Shown piece by piece: positions 8,251 through 16,723 of a DNA stretch of 64,000 nt (within the stretch, counting starts at the first letter, position 1; each line of letters starts with the position of its first letter). Made by a program: the position numbers and the translations under genes. The notes below the pieces were generated by a model. It saw only the letters and a list, made by a program, of their open reading frames with translations. It did not search any database and was not told the DNA's origin. This DNA is from CAVPCY01 sp963770765 (GTDB taxonomy: Bacteria; Actinomycetota; Coriobacteriia; Anaerosomatales; PHET01). The DNA lies in assembly GCA_963770765.1 (NCBI GenBank), contig CAVYQS010000007.1, positions 248,001-312,000 of the forward strand, written 5' to 3'.

Positions 8251-9030
8251 CTAGAGCGCCCCCGCGAGCTCACTGACGCCCAACCACAGGGCAACAGCGA
8301 TCAACAGGATCGCGAAGCCTATCCGGATGTGGCGGTCCTGCGAGCCCATCGACACGCGCGCTCCGACGAGAGCGCCCGGAACCACCCCCACGACGAGAGC
8401 CAGCGCGACCCCCCAGTCGACATGGCCGAGCAGGGCATGAGTGATCGTGCCGGGCACGGCCAGTATCGTGACGGCGACGAGGGAGGTTCCGATCGCGCGC
8501 TTGATCGGGAACCCCAGCCAGCGCGTCAGCAGCGGTACGACCACGAACCCGCCACCAAGCCCGAGAAAGCCCGAGTACAGCCCGGTGATCGCACCGATGC
8601 CCACGAGTACGACGGTCGAGGGCGCAGGCACGCCGGCGGAGCCCTGTCCGGTCTTCTCGGCACGGTGTCCGGTCGCCTGCAGCAGCATGTCGGTCGCTGC
8701 CCAGACGATCAGCGCGGCGGTGGCCAGGAGCACGACCGTGCCGCCGGCGAGGGTGGTGAGCCACGCTCCGAGTACAGCCAGGGGCACGCCCGCCAACGCG
8801 AGCGTGATCCCCGACCTGACATCGGACAGGCCCGCGCGTGCGTACGAGAACGCCCCGGCGAGAGCACCGGGAACGATCACGGGAAGCGGCGTGCCCACGG
8901 CGATGAGCGCGGGCGCCCCGAGCAGCAGCCGGATCGCCGGCGTGGTGATGATGCCGCCACCGATGCCGAAGGCGCCCGACAGCAGACCCGACACGAACCC
9001 GATGGCGCTCGCGGCGAGCCACTCGGCCAC
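8251..9030 (-). CDS. TauE/SafE-family anion permease
   Basis: This 259-residue polytopic membrane protein has about eight hydrophobic segments in two half-repeats, each opening with a glycine-rich helix (SGAFGIGGGIITTPAI near residue 18 and GFLGLGGGFVVVPLL near residue 145). This is the signature of the TauE/SafE (DUF81) family, whose members export sulfite, sulfonates or other organic anions. Translation starts at a GTG. It is the middle member of a minus-strand run with the glycosyltransferase upstream (9-bp gap) and the GNAT gene downstream. Confidence 0.9.
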   Translation of the reverse strand: MAEWLAASAIGFVSGLLSGAFGIGGGIITTPAIRLLLGAPALIAVGTPLPVIVPGALAGAFSYARAGLSDVRSGITLALAGVPLAVLGAWLTTLAGGTVVLLATAALIVWAATDMLLQATGHRAEKTGQGSAGVPAPSTVVLVGIGAITGLYSGFLGLGGGFVVVPLLTRWLGFPIKRAIGTSLVAVTILAVPGTITHALLGHVDWGVALALVVGVVPGALVGARVSMGSQDRHIRIGFAILLIAVALWLGVSELAGAL

Positions 9031-9039
9031 CAGCAGCCC

Positions 9040-10299
9040 CTATTCGGCGGGCGGAACGACCGGGAAACGACCGGTGATGGCCGTGCGATCCACCCGGCGC
9101 TCGCCGGTGAAGAGGCTGGAGAGCGCCACGTCGTCCCAGATGCGCTCCATCATGATGGGCCAGCGACGCTGGAACTCGAAGTAGTGCTGGCAATGCTCGC
9201 GCGCGAAATCGCCCGCGTCGCGTACGGAGTGGAGCGCCGCTTGGAAGTACCGCCCCTTCTCGGGACGGCCGATCGCTCTCAGCATGCCGGTCACGAACGC
9301 GCGCCAGCCGACCGAGGAGTCGATGAACTCGCCCGGATAGGGAGCCATGGACTTCGGGGTGACCTGTCGCAAGTCGACCTGCGACTTGGCGAACTCGATC
9401 TTGCGCTGCTCGTAGACGAAGCGGTAGACGTCCTGGCGGAAGCGCAGTGCCTCACTGACGGGCTCCGGGGGGAGATGCAGGGCTCGCCACTCGTCATCGA
9501 TGAAGACGTCGCCGCCGTGCATGCGGACGTTGATGACGTAGTCGATGTCCTCGCCACGCGTGACCCACGGGTCGAAGCTCACCGCCGTGTACATGTCGCG
9601 ATGCAGCGCGAAGATGCCGCCGAAGGCGATCCGTGCGCGCTGCAGGCGCGGTGGCTTCATGACGATGTCGAGCGCCGCGTTGAACGAGTCGCTCTGCCGC
9701 CAGAACATGCTGGACCAATGCGGAGGGTCGTGGCGCTGGTAACGCCCCTGGTCGTCCACGTAGAATCCGCTCTTCGCCAGCAGTGGCGTGCCGTCCTCGA
9801 GCTGCGCACCGAGCCCGTAGACGGCCTTCTCCAGAAAGTCCGGCTCGAGCACGACCTCGTCGTCGTCGAGGAACACGACGGCTTCGTGTCCCAGCACCGC
9901 CGCGGCGATCAGGCCCGCGTTGCGGACAGCCCCGTAGCCGGTGAGCGTGACCCCCTCGATCATGTCGGCGAACTCGAGCTGCTCGAGACGGCGATGGAGC
10001 GAGCCCATCTCGGCAGGGCCGAAGACGAACGCGTCGATATCGGGGAACTCGTCGACGATCTCGCGCACGCGGTCCTCGGCCTTGTGGGCGATGCGCTCGT
10101 CGGTCACCGCGACGATCACCACGACCCGGCCGAGCCCGCGAACCTGACGCAGCGACTGCAGACACGGGATCAGCGCCGGTTCAAGCTCGTTGATCGGCGT
10201 GGGGTGGTCGTAGATCGCGGCGGTCTCATCGGTGGTGGTCCGGCCGCGTCCGCCTGCCGGACGAGTCCAGAACGTGGGAATGACGACGACTGGTTCCAC
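9040..10299 (-). CDS. GT-A (family 2-like) glycosyltransferase
   Basis: This 419-residue cytoplasmic protein has a GT-A nucleotide-sugar-binding fold. It opens with VVVIPTFW, has a canonical beta-strand region VRNAGLIAAAVLGHEAVVFLDDDE carrying the DxD-type metal motif DDD near residue 143, and later a WVTRGEDIDY stretch corresponding to the acceptor-side ED motif. The large C-terminal part (residues 260-419) is helical and not recognised. It may glycosylate a surface polymer or osmolyte. The GTG start has AGGAG 11 nt upstream. It leads the glycosyltransferase-TauE-GNAT run. Confidence 0.75.
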   Translation of the reverse strand: MEPVVVIPTFWTRPAGGRGRTTTDETAAIYDHPTPINELEPALIPCLQSLRQVRGLGRVVVIVAVTDERIAHKAEDRVREIVDEFPDIDAFVFGPAEMGSLHRRLEQLEFADMIEGVTLTGYGAVRNAGLIAAAVLGHEAVVFLDDDEVVLEPDFLEKAVYGLGAQLEDGTPLLAKSGFYVDDQGRYQRHDPPHWSSMFWRQSDSFNAALDIVMKPPRLQRARIAFGGIFALHRDMYTAVSFDPWVTRGEDIDYVINVRMHGGDVFIDDEWRALHLPPEPVSEALRFRQDVYRFVYEQRKIEFAKSQVDLRQVTPKSMAPYPGEFIDSSVGWRAFVTGMLRAIGRPEKGRYFQAALHSVRDAGDFAREHCQHYFEFQRRWPIMMERIWDDVALSSLFTGERRVDRTAITGRFPVVPPAE

Positions 10300-10397
10300 G
10301 TGTGCGGCAACTCCTGTGTCGGTGTCGGGTCATGGGCCGTGGCGCTCAGAAGCCCTTCGACATGATACCGCTACACGGCGACGAGCGTGATGCCGCC

Positions 10398-11117
10398 TCA
10401 CCGCACGATGCTCGGCGGCTCCCCCTCGGCGCGGCTGCCGCCCTCGCCGTCCTCGAGCGGAGCGACGGTGAGGTGAGTGGCTACGTTGTGCTCGGTCACG
10501 AGGCAACGCTCGAGCGAATCCGCGAGCACCTGGTACGGGCGGCTGCCGATCAGCAGCTCGTTGCAGATCAGGGCGCTCGGGGTCGCCGACACGCCCATGC
10601 CGAGCGCCAGGTGGTAGAACTGGTGTAGCCGCTCGTCGTAGCGGCCCTCGGCGAACGCTGCGGCGACGTCGGCGGTGTCGAGCGCCTTGTCCGCAGCGAT
10701 CCCGAGAAGGACCTCCTCGCTGCCGATGTCCTCGCCCCGACCGCTGTAGGCCGAGAAGACCGCCTCGTGAATCGCCTCGTGGGCCTCGGGACCGATGTCG
10801 CGCCCGTACTCGCCCAGGGCCAGCGCGAGGTGGGTGTTGGGCACGAAGTCAGGGAAGACCAGCTCGAGCCCGCCCTCGGCGGCCATACGCTTCATGTGCT
10901 CCTTGACCTTCTCGGAGTGCGCGTGGCCCACTTGGTCGAAGGACACGCCTTCAGGGGGCATGGCAGGGCGCAGCTCGAAGGGGACCAGAAAGATGTCGGC
11001 CTCGTGCTCGCTGCGCAGCCTTCGGAAGCGGGGCCAGTCCAGATAGCAGAACTGGCACGCATAGTCGAAGAAGACGAGCACACGGGGAACGATGTGCTGG
11101 GTCGGCGGCTCGGTCAT
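10398..11117 (-). CDS. DsbA/FrnE-family thiol oxidoreductase
   Basis: This 239-residue protein lacks a signal peptide. It has a thioredoxin fold with active site CQFC (FFDYACQFCYLDW, near residue 22), an inserted helical domain, and the conserved cis-proline segment VSATPSALI near residue 190. It resembles DsbA-like, FrnE-type proteins that act as cytoplasmic disulfide isomerases or oxidoreductases, often linked to redox stress. An SD GAGGAAG precedes the ATG at 11117. It follows amrS by 58 bp on the same strand. Confidence 0.85.
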   Translation of the reverse strand: MTEPPTQHIVPRVLVFFDYACQFCYLDWPRFRRLRSEHEADIFLVPFELRPAMPPEGVSFDQVGHAHSEKVKEHMKRMAAEGGLELVFPDFVPNTHLALALGEYGRDIGPEAHEAIHEAVFSAYSGRGEDIGSEEVLLGIAADKALDTADVAAAFAEGRYDERLHQFYHLALGMGVSATPSALICNELLIGSRPYQVLADSLERCLVTEHNVATHLTVAPLEDGEGGSRAEGEPPSIVR

Positions 11118-11175
11118 GTGACCCTCTTCCTCGGGCGTGGCTCATGCCCTCTCGAAGGACTGTACCCGCCGTGCA

Positions 11176-12075
11176 TCAGACGTTGCCCAGGTGGATCACG
11201 TCGAGCCCCTCCTCGATCCCTATCTCGCGTGCCCGCTCCAGCGTGGCGATCGGCGTGGGCTCAAGGTCGGCGAACTCGAGGTACGGGAAGAAGCGGGTGA
11301 CGTGCCACGGCGTGTCCGGACCCAGACCCGTGGCGATCCAGTGCGCCACCGCGCGCAGCTCGTCCTCGGAGTCGTTGATGGTCGGTACCACGTTGGTCAC
11401 GCACTCGACGTGCATGCCGTGAAACCGCTTCGCGAGCTCCGCTGCGGTGCGCACCGCCTGCGGATGCGACACCCTGCACAGCCGCTTGTAGGTCGCCTCC
11501 GAGTAACCCTTCACGTCGGTGCGCCACACGTCGATCACTTGAGCGAACAGATCGAGCCCGGCCGGGGTCACGTAACCGTTCGTGACCATGACCGTGTAGA
11601 GCCCCGCCTCCTTGGCCAAGCGGGCGACGTCGAGCACGTACTCGAGCCAGATCACCGGTTCGTTGTAGGTGAACGCGACGCCCTGACATCCGGCCTTGCG
11701 CGCAAGCTCGGCCACCTCGGTCGGGTCGAGGTATCGAAGGGGCACCGACCCGTCGTCGCCTTTGGGCCTCGATATCTGCCAGTTCTGGCAATGGCCGCAT
11801 CGCATCGAACAGCCCACGCTGCCCAAGGAGAACACCCGGGTACCGGGGTGGAAGTGGTAGACCGGCTTCTTCTCGATGGGGTCGGCGGCCACCGAGCTCA
11901 CGAGCCCGTAGGTCAGCGCCCGCAAGGCACCGTCCACGACGCCTCGTGCCCCGCACACACCTCGGGCGCCCTCGGCGATGGTGCAGTCGTTGGGACACAG
12001 GCCGCAGTGGATACGGCCGTCCCGCGGAGTGGCAAGAAGCGCATCGTGCACAGGTGAGACACCTTCCAGGAGCAC
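11176..12075 (-). CDS. amrS: AmmeMemoRadiSam-system radical SAM enzyme (AmrS-like), short C terminus
   Basis: This 299-residue radical SAM protein opens with a cysteine motif CGLCPNDCTIAEGARGVCG, followed by the SAM/[4Fe-4S] motif GCSMRCGHCQN near residue 89 and the barrel motifs FTYNEP, MVTNGY and DVKG. It matches the AmrS family (formerly PFL-activating-enzyme-like), which is linked genetically to Memo and AMMECR1 proteins; the substrate of the family is unknown. The chain stops at HLGNV, where AmrS proteins usually run on for about 35-40 residues with a second cysteine-rich zinc-ribbon-like tail. No continuation exists in other frames before dsbA-like 58 bp on. The GTG start at 12075 is the longest supported. 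Confidence 0.88.
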   Translation of the reverse strand: MLLEGVSPVHDALLATPRDGRIHCGLCPNDCTIAEGARGVCGARGVVDGALRALTYGLVSSVAADPIEKKPVYHFHPGTRVFSLGSVGCSMRCGHCQNWQISRPKGDDGSVPLRYLDPTEVAELARKAGCQGVAFTYNEPVIWLEYVLDVARLAKEAGLYTVMVTNGYVTPAGLDLFAQVIDVWRTDVKGYSEATYKRLCRVSHPQAVRTAAELAKRFHGMHVECVTNVVPTINDSEDELRAVAHWIATGLGPDTPWHVTRFFPYLEFADLEPTPIATLERAREIGIEEGLDVIHLGNV

Positions 12076-12114
12076 CAGCCGGAACCACGACCGTTCGCGG
12101 TCCTACTGGAGTCT

Positions 12115-13914
12115 CTACCCTGCGGCGAGCTCGACGCGATTGCGCCCGGCGGCTTTGGCCGCGTACAGAGCGGTGTCGGCAGCGCGCATGAGCGACTCCG
12201 GATCCGAGAACGAATCGCCGAACGAGGCGACCCCCACCGAACACGTCGTCGAGACGCGCACGCCGGAACCCGAGTCGACGGTCAGCCGGCGCAAGCTCGC
12301 GCAGATCTTCTCGGCGACCGCCCACGCTCCCGTCTTGGTGACCTCCGGGAGCGCGAGCGCGAACTCGTCTCCGCCGTAGCGGGCCGCGAGGTCGGTCGTA
12401 CGCAGCTCGGACCGCAGCAGCACCCCGACCGCACGCAGGAGCGCGTCGCCGGCAGCGTGTCCCATCTGGTCGTTGACCTGCTTGAAGCGGTCGAGGTCGA
12501 GTACCAGAAGCGACAGCGCGGTGCCGTAGCGCTCGGCACGAGCGACCTCCTCGGCCAGACGCATGTCGAGAGCCCGGCGGTTGAGTAGTCCCGTCAGCTC
12601 GTCGGTCAGCGACGCATGCGAGAGACGTTCCTGCTCTCGAATGAGCCGCTTGCGCTCGAGGGGGAAGCACATCGCCCACGTCGAGTTCCCCAGCCATATC
12701 GCGGCGGCATGCGCCACGCAGGTGTCGTAGCCACAGATGCCGCAGTCGATCGCCTCGTCGCGAGTCACGAACTCGCCGGCGAGGAGCACGGCATCGACCT
12801 CTTCGTCAGAAGGCTCGCGCGATGTGACCGGCTCGGGTGAGAAGGTGCGCGTCAGCTCGACATGCGGCAGCGCCGAGAGGAACGTGCGGCTATCGACGGC
12901 CGGAGGCATCTGACGCCGGCGTTCGGCGATGTCGATGTTGCGTTTCGCGAATACCGACAGCTCCCTGTTCACGCACGGACCGTCGATGCACCCCTCGCAG
13001 CACAGCATGTCCACCACGGCGGGTCCGGCCTCGCCCCGCTTGATCGCGGAAAGCAGCATGTCAAGGTCGTCGAGCCCGCGCACGGTGCGCATCTCGTCGC
13101 TCGTCAGATCGCGATCACGCAGCGTCCTCCGAGGGAATCCGTCGGTCGCCGATATCTCCTTCGTCGCACGGGCGTGCCGCGACGGCGGGGCATCGGACGA
13201 TGGCTCGGATACGTCGGCGAGCAGAACGCGCAGCTCGTCGAAGCCGATCGCGACATCGACGTCACCGAGAAGCTCGGCGGCGTAGATCTCGTCCTTGCGC
13301 GCCCAGCAGGGAGATACGTAGACGACCGCGACGTCCTCGGGGTAGAGCTCGCGGATCAGCCTGGCCTGAGCGATGTAGGGCGGGGTTATCGGTACGAGCG
13401 CGGGTGCGAGCTCCGGGTGGAAGCGCTTCACCCAGTCGACCGTCACCGGGCAGGTGGAACGCAAGCGGGGAAGGTGCGCGTCGCTTCGCTCGTGGACGAT
13501 CTCGTAGGCGGCGGCGACCATCTCCTCGCCCAGCACCGTGGTCTCGACGCCCTTGAAGCCCACGGAGCGCAGTGCGTGCTCGAGGTTGAGTGGCGTCAAC
13601 GGATGCATCGCGGCGACATGCTCGCTCGCGAGCAGCGCCACCACGGGGCGGTCCTCAGCGAGGAGCTCACGGACGCGGCCCAGATCGTCGCGGACCACCT
13701 GGCCTGAACGGCGGCATTCGGTCACGCACGCGCCGCATTTCACGCACCGCTCGGCGATCACTTCCACGTGGTCGTCGATGACGCGAAGCGCATGAGAAGG
13801 GCAATGACGAACACACGCCCAGCAGCCGGTGCAGTCGGCACCGCTCTGAGCGATGAGAGGCTGGCTCGGCACCGCTACCCGAGAGCGCCTCATCTCCCGT
13901 TCGACCTGCGACAA
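12115..13914 (-). CDS. Sensory [FeFe]-hydrogenase-like (HsfB-type) protein fused to a GGDEF diguanylate cyclase
   Basis: This protein has 599 residues. Residues 25-70 form a 2[4Fe-4S] ferredoxin domain (CTGCWACVRHC and CVKCGACVTEC). Residues 80-345 match the large-subunit C-terminal domain of [FeFe] hydrogenases of the sensory/HsfB type, with degenerate L1 (STCPVTVDW), L2 (SPCWARKDE) and L3 (CCEGCIDGPC) motifs. Residues near 390 hold DCGICGYDTC, a further [4Fe-4S] module. The C-terminal 170 residues are a GGDEF domain with intact YGGDEF (about 513-518) and an RTTD inhibition site five residues before it. HsfB homologues usually end in PAS or SpoIIE modules; here the output should be c-di-GMP synthesis tuned by redox state or H2. 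TTG at 13914 with GGGAGG is the likely start; ATG 13890 is an alternative. Confidence 0.88.
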   Translation of the reverse strand: MSQVEREMRRSRVAVPSQPLIAQSGADCTGCWACVRHCPSHALRVIDDHVEVIAERCVKCGACVTECRRSGQVVRDDLGRVRELLAEDRPVVALLASEHVAAMHPLTPLNLEHALRSVGFKGVETTVLGEEMVAAAYEIVHERSDAHLPRLRSTCPVTVDWVKRFHPELAPALVPITPPYIAQARLIRELYPEDVAVVYVSPCWARKDEIYAAELLGDVDVAIGFDELRVLLADVSEPSSDAPPSRHARATKEISATDGFPRRTLRDRDLTSDEMRTVRGLDDLDMLLSAIKRGEAGPAVVDMLCCEGCIDGPCVNRELSVFAKRNIDIAERRRQMPPAVDSRTFLSALPHVELTRTFSPEPVTSREPSDEEVDAVLLAGEFVTRDEAIDCGICGYDTCVAHAAAIWLGNSTWAMCFPLERKRLIREQERLSHASLTDELTGLLNRRALDMRLAEEVARAERYGTALSLLVLDLDRFKQVNDQMGHAAGDALLRAVGVLLRSELRTTDLAARYGGDEFALALPEVTKTGAWAVAEKICASLRRLTVDSGSGVRVSTTCSVGVASFGDSFSDPESLMRAADTALYAAKAAGRNRVELAAG

Positions 13915-13941
13915 CCCGCCTCCCCCGAGTAGTGGTTCTCC

Positions 13942-14496
13942 CTATAGTACATCGGTTGTGCGCAGACGCCTAAGCGCCGTGAGAAGCGGCCATCCGAGCC
14001 CGTACATCACCACAGCCTGCCCGGTTCCGACGGTGACGACCCCGAACAGGTACATGGGCACCCAAGCTCCTTCGAGGTCGATGCCCAGAAACGGGATCTG
14101 ATACAGCCCGAGACCCTTCACGATCAGCGGAAGGTACGCCGCCACCACGAGCGCATTAGAGAGCACGGGGCCGAGGAGCCCAAGCGCCGTCTTCGTGCGG
14201 AAGTGCCACATCCACAAGGCGCCCAGCAGCGTCCCGAGCGAGCCGAAGACGACATCGAGCAGAGCCAGCGGGCTTCCCGTGCTGGCGAGCGTGTAGAGGT
14301 TCGCGAAGAAGGAACCGATCGTGAGCCCCGGAATCGCCGCCGGGGTGAAGAACGCCGCGACCGTCAGGGCCTCACTCACGCGAAGTTGGACCGGCCCCCA
14401 CGCGAGCACCCCCAGTACCTGGCTCGTGAGGATGGTGGCCGCCCCGTAGACGGCAGCGATCACGCCCGCCTGGGCTATGTATCGGCTTCGGTTCAC
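13942..14496 (-). CDS. queT: QueT-family queuosine-precursor transporter (ECF S component)
   Basis: This 184-residue membrane protein has five or six hydrophobic helices. It matches the QueT family in the IAQAGVIAAVYGAATIL opening, the VQLRVSEALTVAAFFTPAAIPGL segment and the GSLGTLLGALWMW helix. QueT proteins are substrate-binding S subunits that work with a shared ECF energizing module to import queuine or preQ1. The ECF ATPases and T subunit are not in this window. GTG at 14496 has GAGAGG 7 nt upstream. No preQ1 riboswitch could be recognised in the 64-bp leader. Confidence 0.88.
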   Translation of the reverse strand: MNRSRYIAQAGVIAAVYGAATILTSQVLGVLAWGPVQLRVSEALTVAAFFTPAAIPGLTIGSFFANLYTLASTGSPLALLDVVFGSLGTLLGALWMWHFRTKTALGLLGPVLSNALVVAAYLPLIVKGLGLYQIPFLGIDLEGAWVPMYLFGVVTVGTGQAVVMYGLGWPLLTALRRLRTTDVL

Positions 14497-14560
14497 AAGG
14501 CGGCCTCTCGGACCTTCGGCAGGCTGGGGTTCGGCGCAGGGATTCTACCACCTGGGACCC

Positions 14561-16645
14561 CTAAGCGAGCAGGTCCGGTCGAGCCTGCGATCCGTCGGAC
14601 GCCATGATGCCGGTGGCGGCGGCCGCAACCTGGCCGTCGAGCACTGCGAGAAGGGCGGCGACCGCTCGGGGGTCGAGGTGCACCCCGGCCGCCGCGCGGA
14701 GCTGCTTGCGCGAGGCAGCGAGCGTGAGCTTCTTGTCGCCCATGCGAGCGGCGGTCATCTCGTCGTACGCGTCCGCGACACGGAGGATGCGAGCGAGTTC
14801 CGGAATCTCCTCGCCTGCGAGCCCGTGTGGGTAGCCGCTGCCGTCCCAGTTCTCGTGGTGGTGCAAGATGATCGGCGTCAACGAGTCCAGGAAGTCGATC
14901 TGGTCGATGATCGAGGGCTGTATCTCGGCGCGGCTATGAGCCGTCAGCAGCTCTTGCGGAGTGAGCTTCGTGGGCCTCAAGGTGATCTCGCCCGGGATAC
15001 CCGCCTTGCCCGTGTCGTGGAGGATGCCTGCGAAGCGGAGTCGCTCGACCGCCTCGACCCCGAGCCCCAGCTCCTCGCCGATCTTCACCGCGTAGTGCAT
15101 GACCTTGCCCGCGTGGTCTCTCGTCGCCCTCTCGGCCCCGCCGAGAGTGGCCGACAGCGCCTCGATGGTTGCCGCGTAGTCATCGCGTACCCGCGAGAAC
15201 AGCGCGGCCCGGCCGAACGCCGGCCCTCCGTGCGCCGAGAAGCCCTCGAGCAGCGCGCGGTCCTGGGCCGAGTAGTTCTCGCCGTCGCACCGCGCCACGA
15301 ACAGCCATCCCACGTCGAGCTCGCCGTATCCCAGCTCGACAGCGGAGAGCGCCCACTCATGCAGCGGCCCCGAAGCGGCGACGACGCCGGTGCCGGCGAC
15401 GACGCGCAGCTGCTCGAAGGGTGCCGCCTCGAGATCGCGGCCGGTCACCACGCCGAGCAGGTGGTCGATGTCGGCCGAGGAGACCGCGTCTTCGACGATC
15501 ACGTCGGCTCGGTCGCTCCCCCATCCGTTGAGCACCACGCCGGCCACAGCGAACTCGAACGACTTGTCGACCTCGCGTACCAACAGACGGCTGACACCCT
15601 CCGTGTCGGTCTGACCCCCCAGCGCCGAAGCCAGCGAGTTGAGCTGGGAGTAGCCGACCATCGCCCGCTGGACAGCGACGCGCTCCGACTCGCGCTCGAG
15701 CGCGATCGCCACGAACTGCGCGAAGCGGGCGAGCCGGGTGAGTCGCTCGTTGTTCAAGGGAACGGCGTCTGCCGCGAGCCTGAGTTCGAATACGCCCACG
15801 GCGCGCTCCGGCAGCAGCAGGGGCAGCGCAAGCGTGACGTAGCCATCCTGCCGGACGCCCGAAACCACCACGCGCCGCGAGTCCAGCGCTTTGCCCGCCG
15901 CCGTCGAGGCCCGCGGCACCATCGTGCCGGTGGCGCCTCGCCACGCTTCGGAGCGGGCGATCACTTCGAGAGAGGCACCGTGCGGTTTGAGGAGCGCACC
16001 CGCTGCCGCCCCGGCGAGCAACACCGCCTCGGTGGTCAGGTTCGACATCGTCTCTTCGTCCATCAGGCTCGCGGAGACGACCTGATGCCCCGTGGAGACG
16101 AACAGCTTGAGTTCCTCGACGCGTTCCGCCGCGGCCATTCGCTCGCGTGTTGCGGCGAACAGCGTGCTCGCGCTCGCGCTCGCGAGTCCCAGGTAGGCCT
16201 CGGCCTGCCCCCGGGCGATCACGGGGATCGTCTTGATCCCGCGGCGCGCCGACTCCTCTGCGACACCACGCGCCAACAGGTGTTCGTAGCGACCCCGGCG
16301 CTCGCGGGTGGAGGTGACGAACCCGCTCACCATCACGTGTGCCACCACCTGCTCGCCGTAGGTGACCGGCGCGTACAGCGCGGGCAGCCCGGCCCGGCAG
16401 ATGATCCTTCCCGACGCACTGCCCGGAGCGGGAGCATCGTCGAGGCACGAATCGGGGTGTGCGGTGGACGAGCCGGTGGCCAGATAGCAGTACGCACACG
16501 GCTTTCCGCCGGCCAGCAGCTCGCCGGAGGCGAAGTCGATCACGCTCACCGTTATCCCGGTGGCGGTGAAGATCGCCTCGGCGGCCCCACCCCACTCAGG
16601 GGTCGAGAAGGCGCGCCTCGCGATGTCGATATCCTTGAGAGCCAC
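14561..16645 (-). CDS. PocR-GAF-type sensor with HD-GYP c-di-GMP phosphodiesterase domain
   Basis: This 694-residue cytoplasmic signalling protein begins with a PocR-like ligand domain (residues 15-165) with cysteines in PCAYCYLATG, DSCLDD and IICRAGL, the type that binds small hydrocarbon derivatives or a cofactor. Two GAF-like regions follow (about 180-330 and 350-490), then an HD-GYP domain (about 505-680) with HDTGKAGIP and HHHENWDGSGYP. The catalytic metal ligands and GYP motif are present, so it should hydrolyse c-di-GMP. Translation starts at GTG 16645. A dyad and a -10-like element lie just upstream. It is next to the hydrogenase-like cyclase, separated only by queT. Confidence 0.88.
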   Translation of the reverse strand: MALKDIDIARRAFSTPEWGGAAEAIFTATGITVSVIDFASGELLAGGKPCAYCYLATGSSTAHPDSCLDDAPAPGSASGRIICRAGLPALYAPVTYGEQVVAHVMVSGFVTSTRERRGRYEHLLARGVAEESARRGIKTIPVIARGQAEAYLGLASASASTLFAATRERMAAAERVEELKLFVSTGHQVVSASLMDEETMSNLTTEAVLLAGAAAGALLKPHGASLEVIARSEAWRGATGTMVPRASTAAGKALDSRRVVVSGVRQDGYVTLALPLLLPERAVGVFELRLAADAVPLNNERLTRLARFAQFVAIALERESERVAVQRAMVGYSQLNSLASALGGQTDTEGVSRLLVREVDKSFEFAVAGVVLNGWGSDRADVIVEDAVSSADIDHLLGVVTGRDLEAAPFEQLRVVAGTGVVAASGPLHEWALSAVELGYGELDVGWLFVARCDGENYSAQDRALLEGFSAHGGPAFGRAALFSRVRDDYAATIEALSATLGGAERATRDHAGKVMHYAVKIGEELGLGVEAVERLRFAGILHDTGKAGIPGEITLRPTKLTPQELLTAHSRAEIQPSIIDQIDFLDSLTPIILHHHENWDGSGYPHGLAGEEIPELARILRVADAYDEMTAARMGDKKLTLAASRKQLRAAAGVHLDPRAVAALLAVLDGQVAAAATGIMASDGSQARPDLLA

Positions 16646-16662
16646 AGACAGCCGCCCCGGTC

Positions 16663-16682
16663 CACGTGAGCATTATCACGTG
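16663..16682 (-). promoter_or_regulatory. CACGTGA dyad overlapping a -10 element upstream of the PocR/HD-GYP gene
   Basis: Perfect 7-bp arms CACGTGA (16663-16669) and TCACGTG (16676-16682) flank 6 nt. On the minus strand GATAAT (16672-16677) overlaps the dyad and could be the -10 element, with a start near 16665 and a roughly 20-nt leader to the GTG at 16645. A regulator bound here would block transcription. Confidence 0.45.
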
Positions 16683-16723
16683 AGGAGTATCGGCCATCCG
16701 AGCACGCTCCTTGATGATGACCG

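Noticed and set aside
8074..10365. A long open frame (763 codons) on the plus strand
   Set aside because: It is antisense to the GNAT, TauE and glycosyltransferase genes, which have clear motifs and starts; such frames are common by-products of GC-rich codon usage.
11118..11175. Frameshift explaining the short AmrS C terminus
   Set aside because: None of the three frames gives the usual cysteine-rich tail in these 58 bp, so the short form is real at the DNA level.
14497..14560. Possible preQ1 riboswitch before queT
   Set aside because: I found neither the short preQ1-I pattern nor the COG4708-type leader in these 64 bp.
14477..16669. A 730-codon plus-strand open frame
   Set aside because: It lies opposite the PocR/HD-GYP gene and has no recognisable domain or ribosome site.
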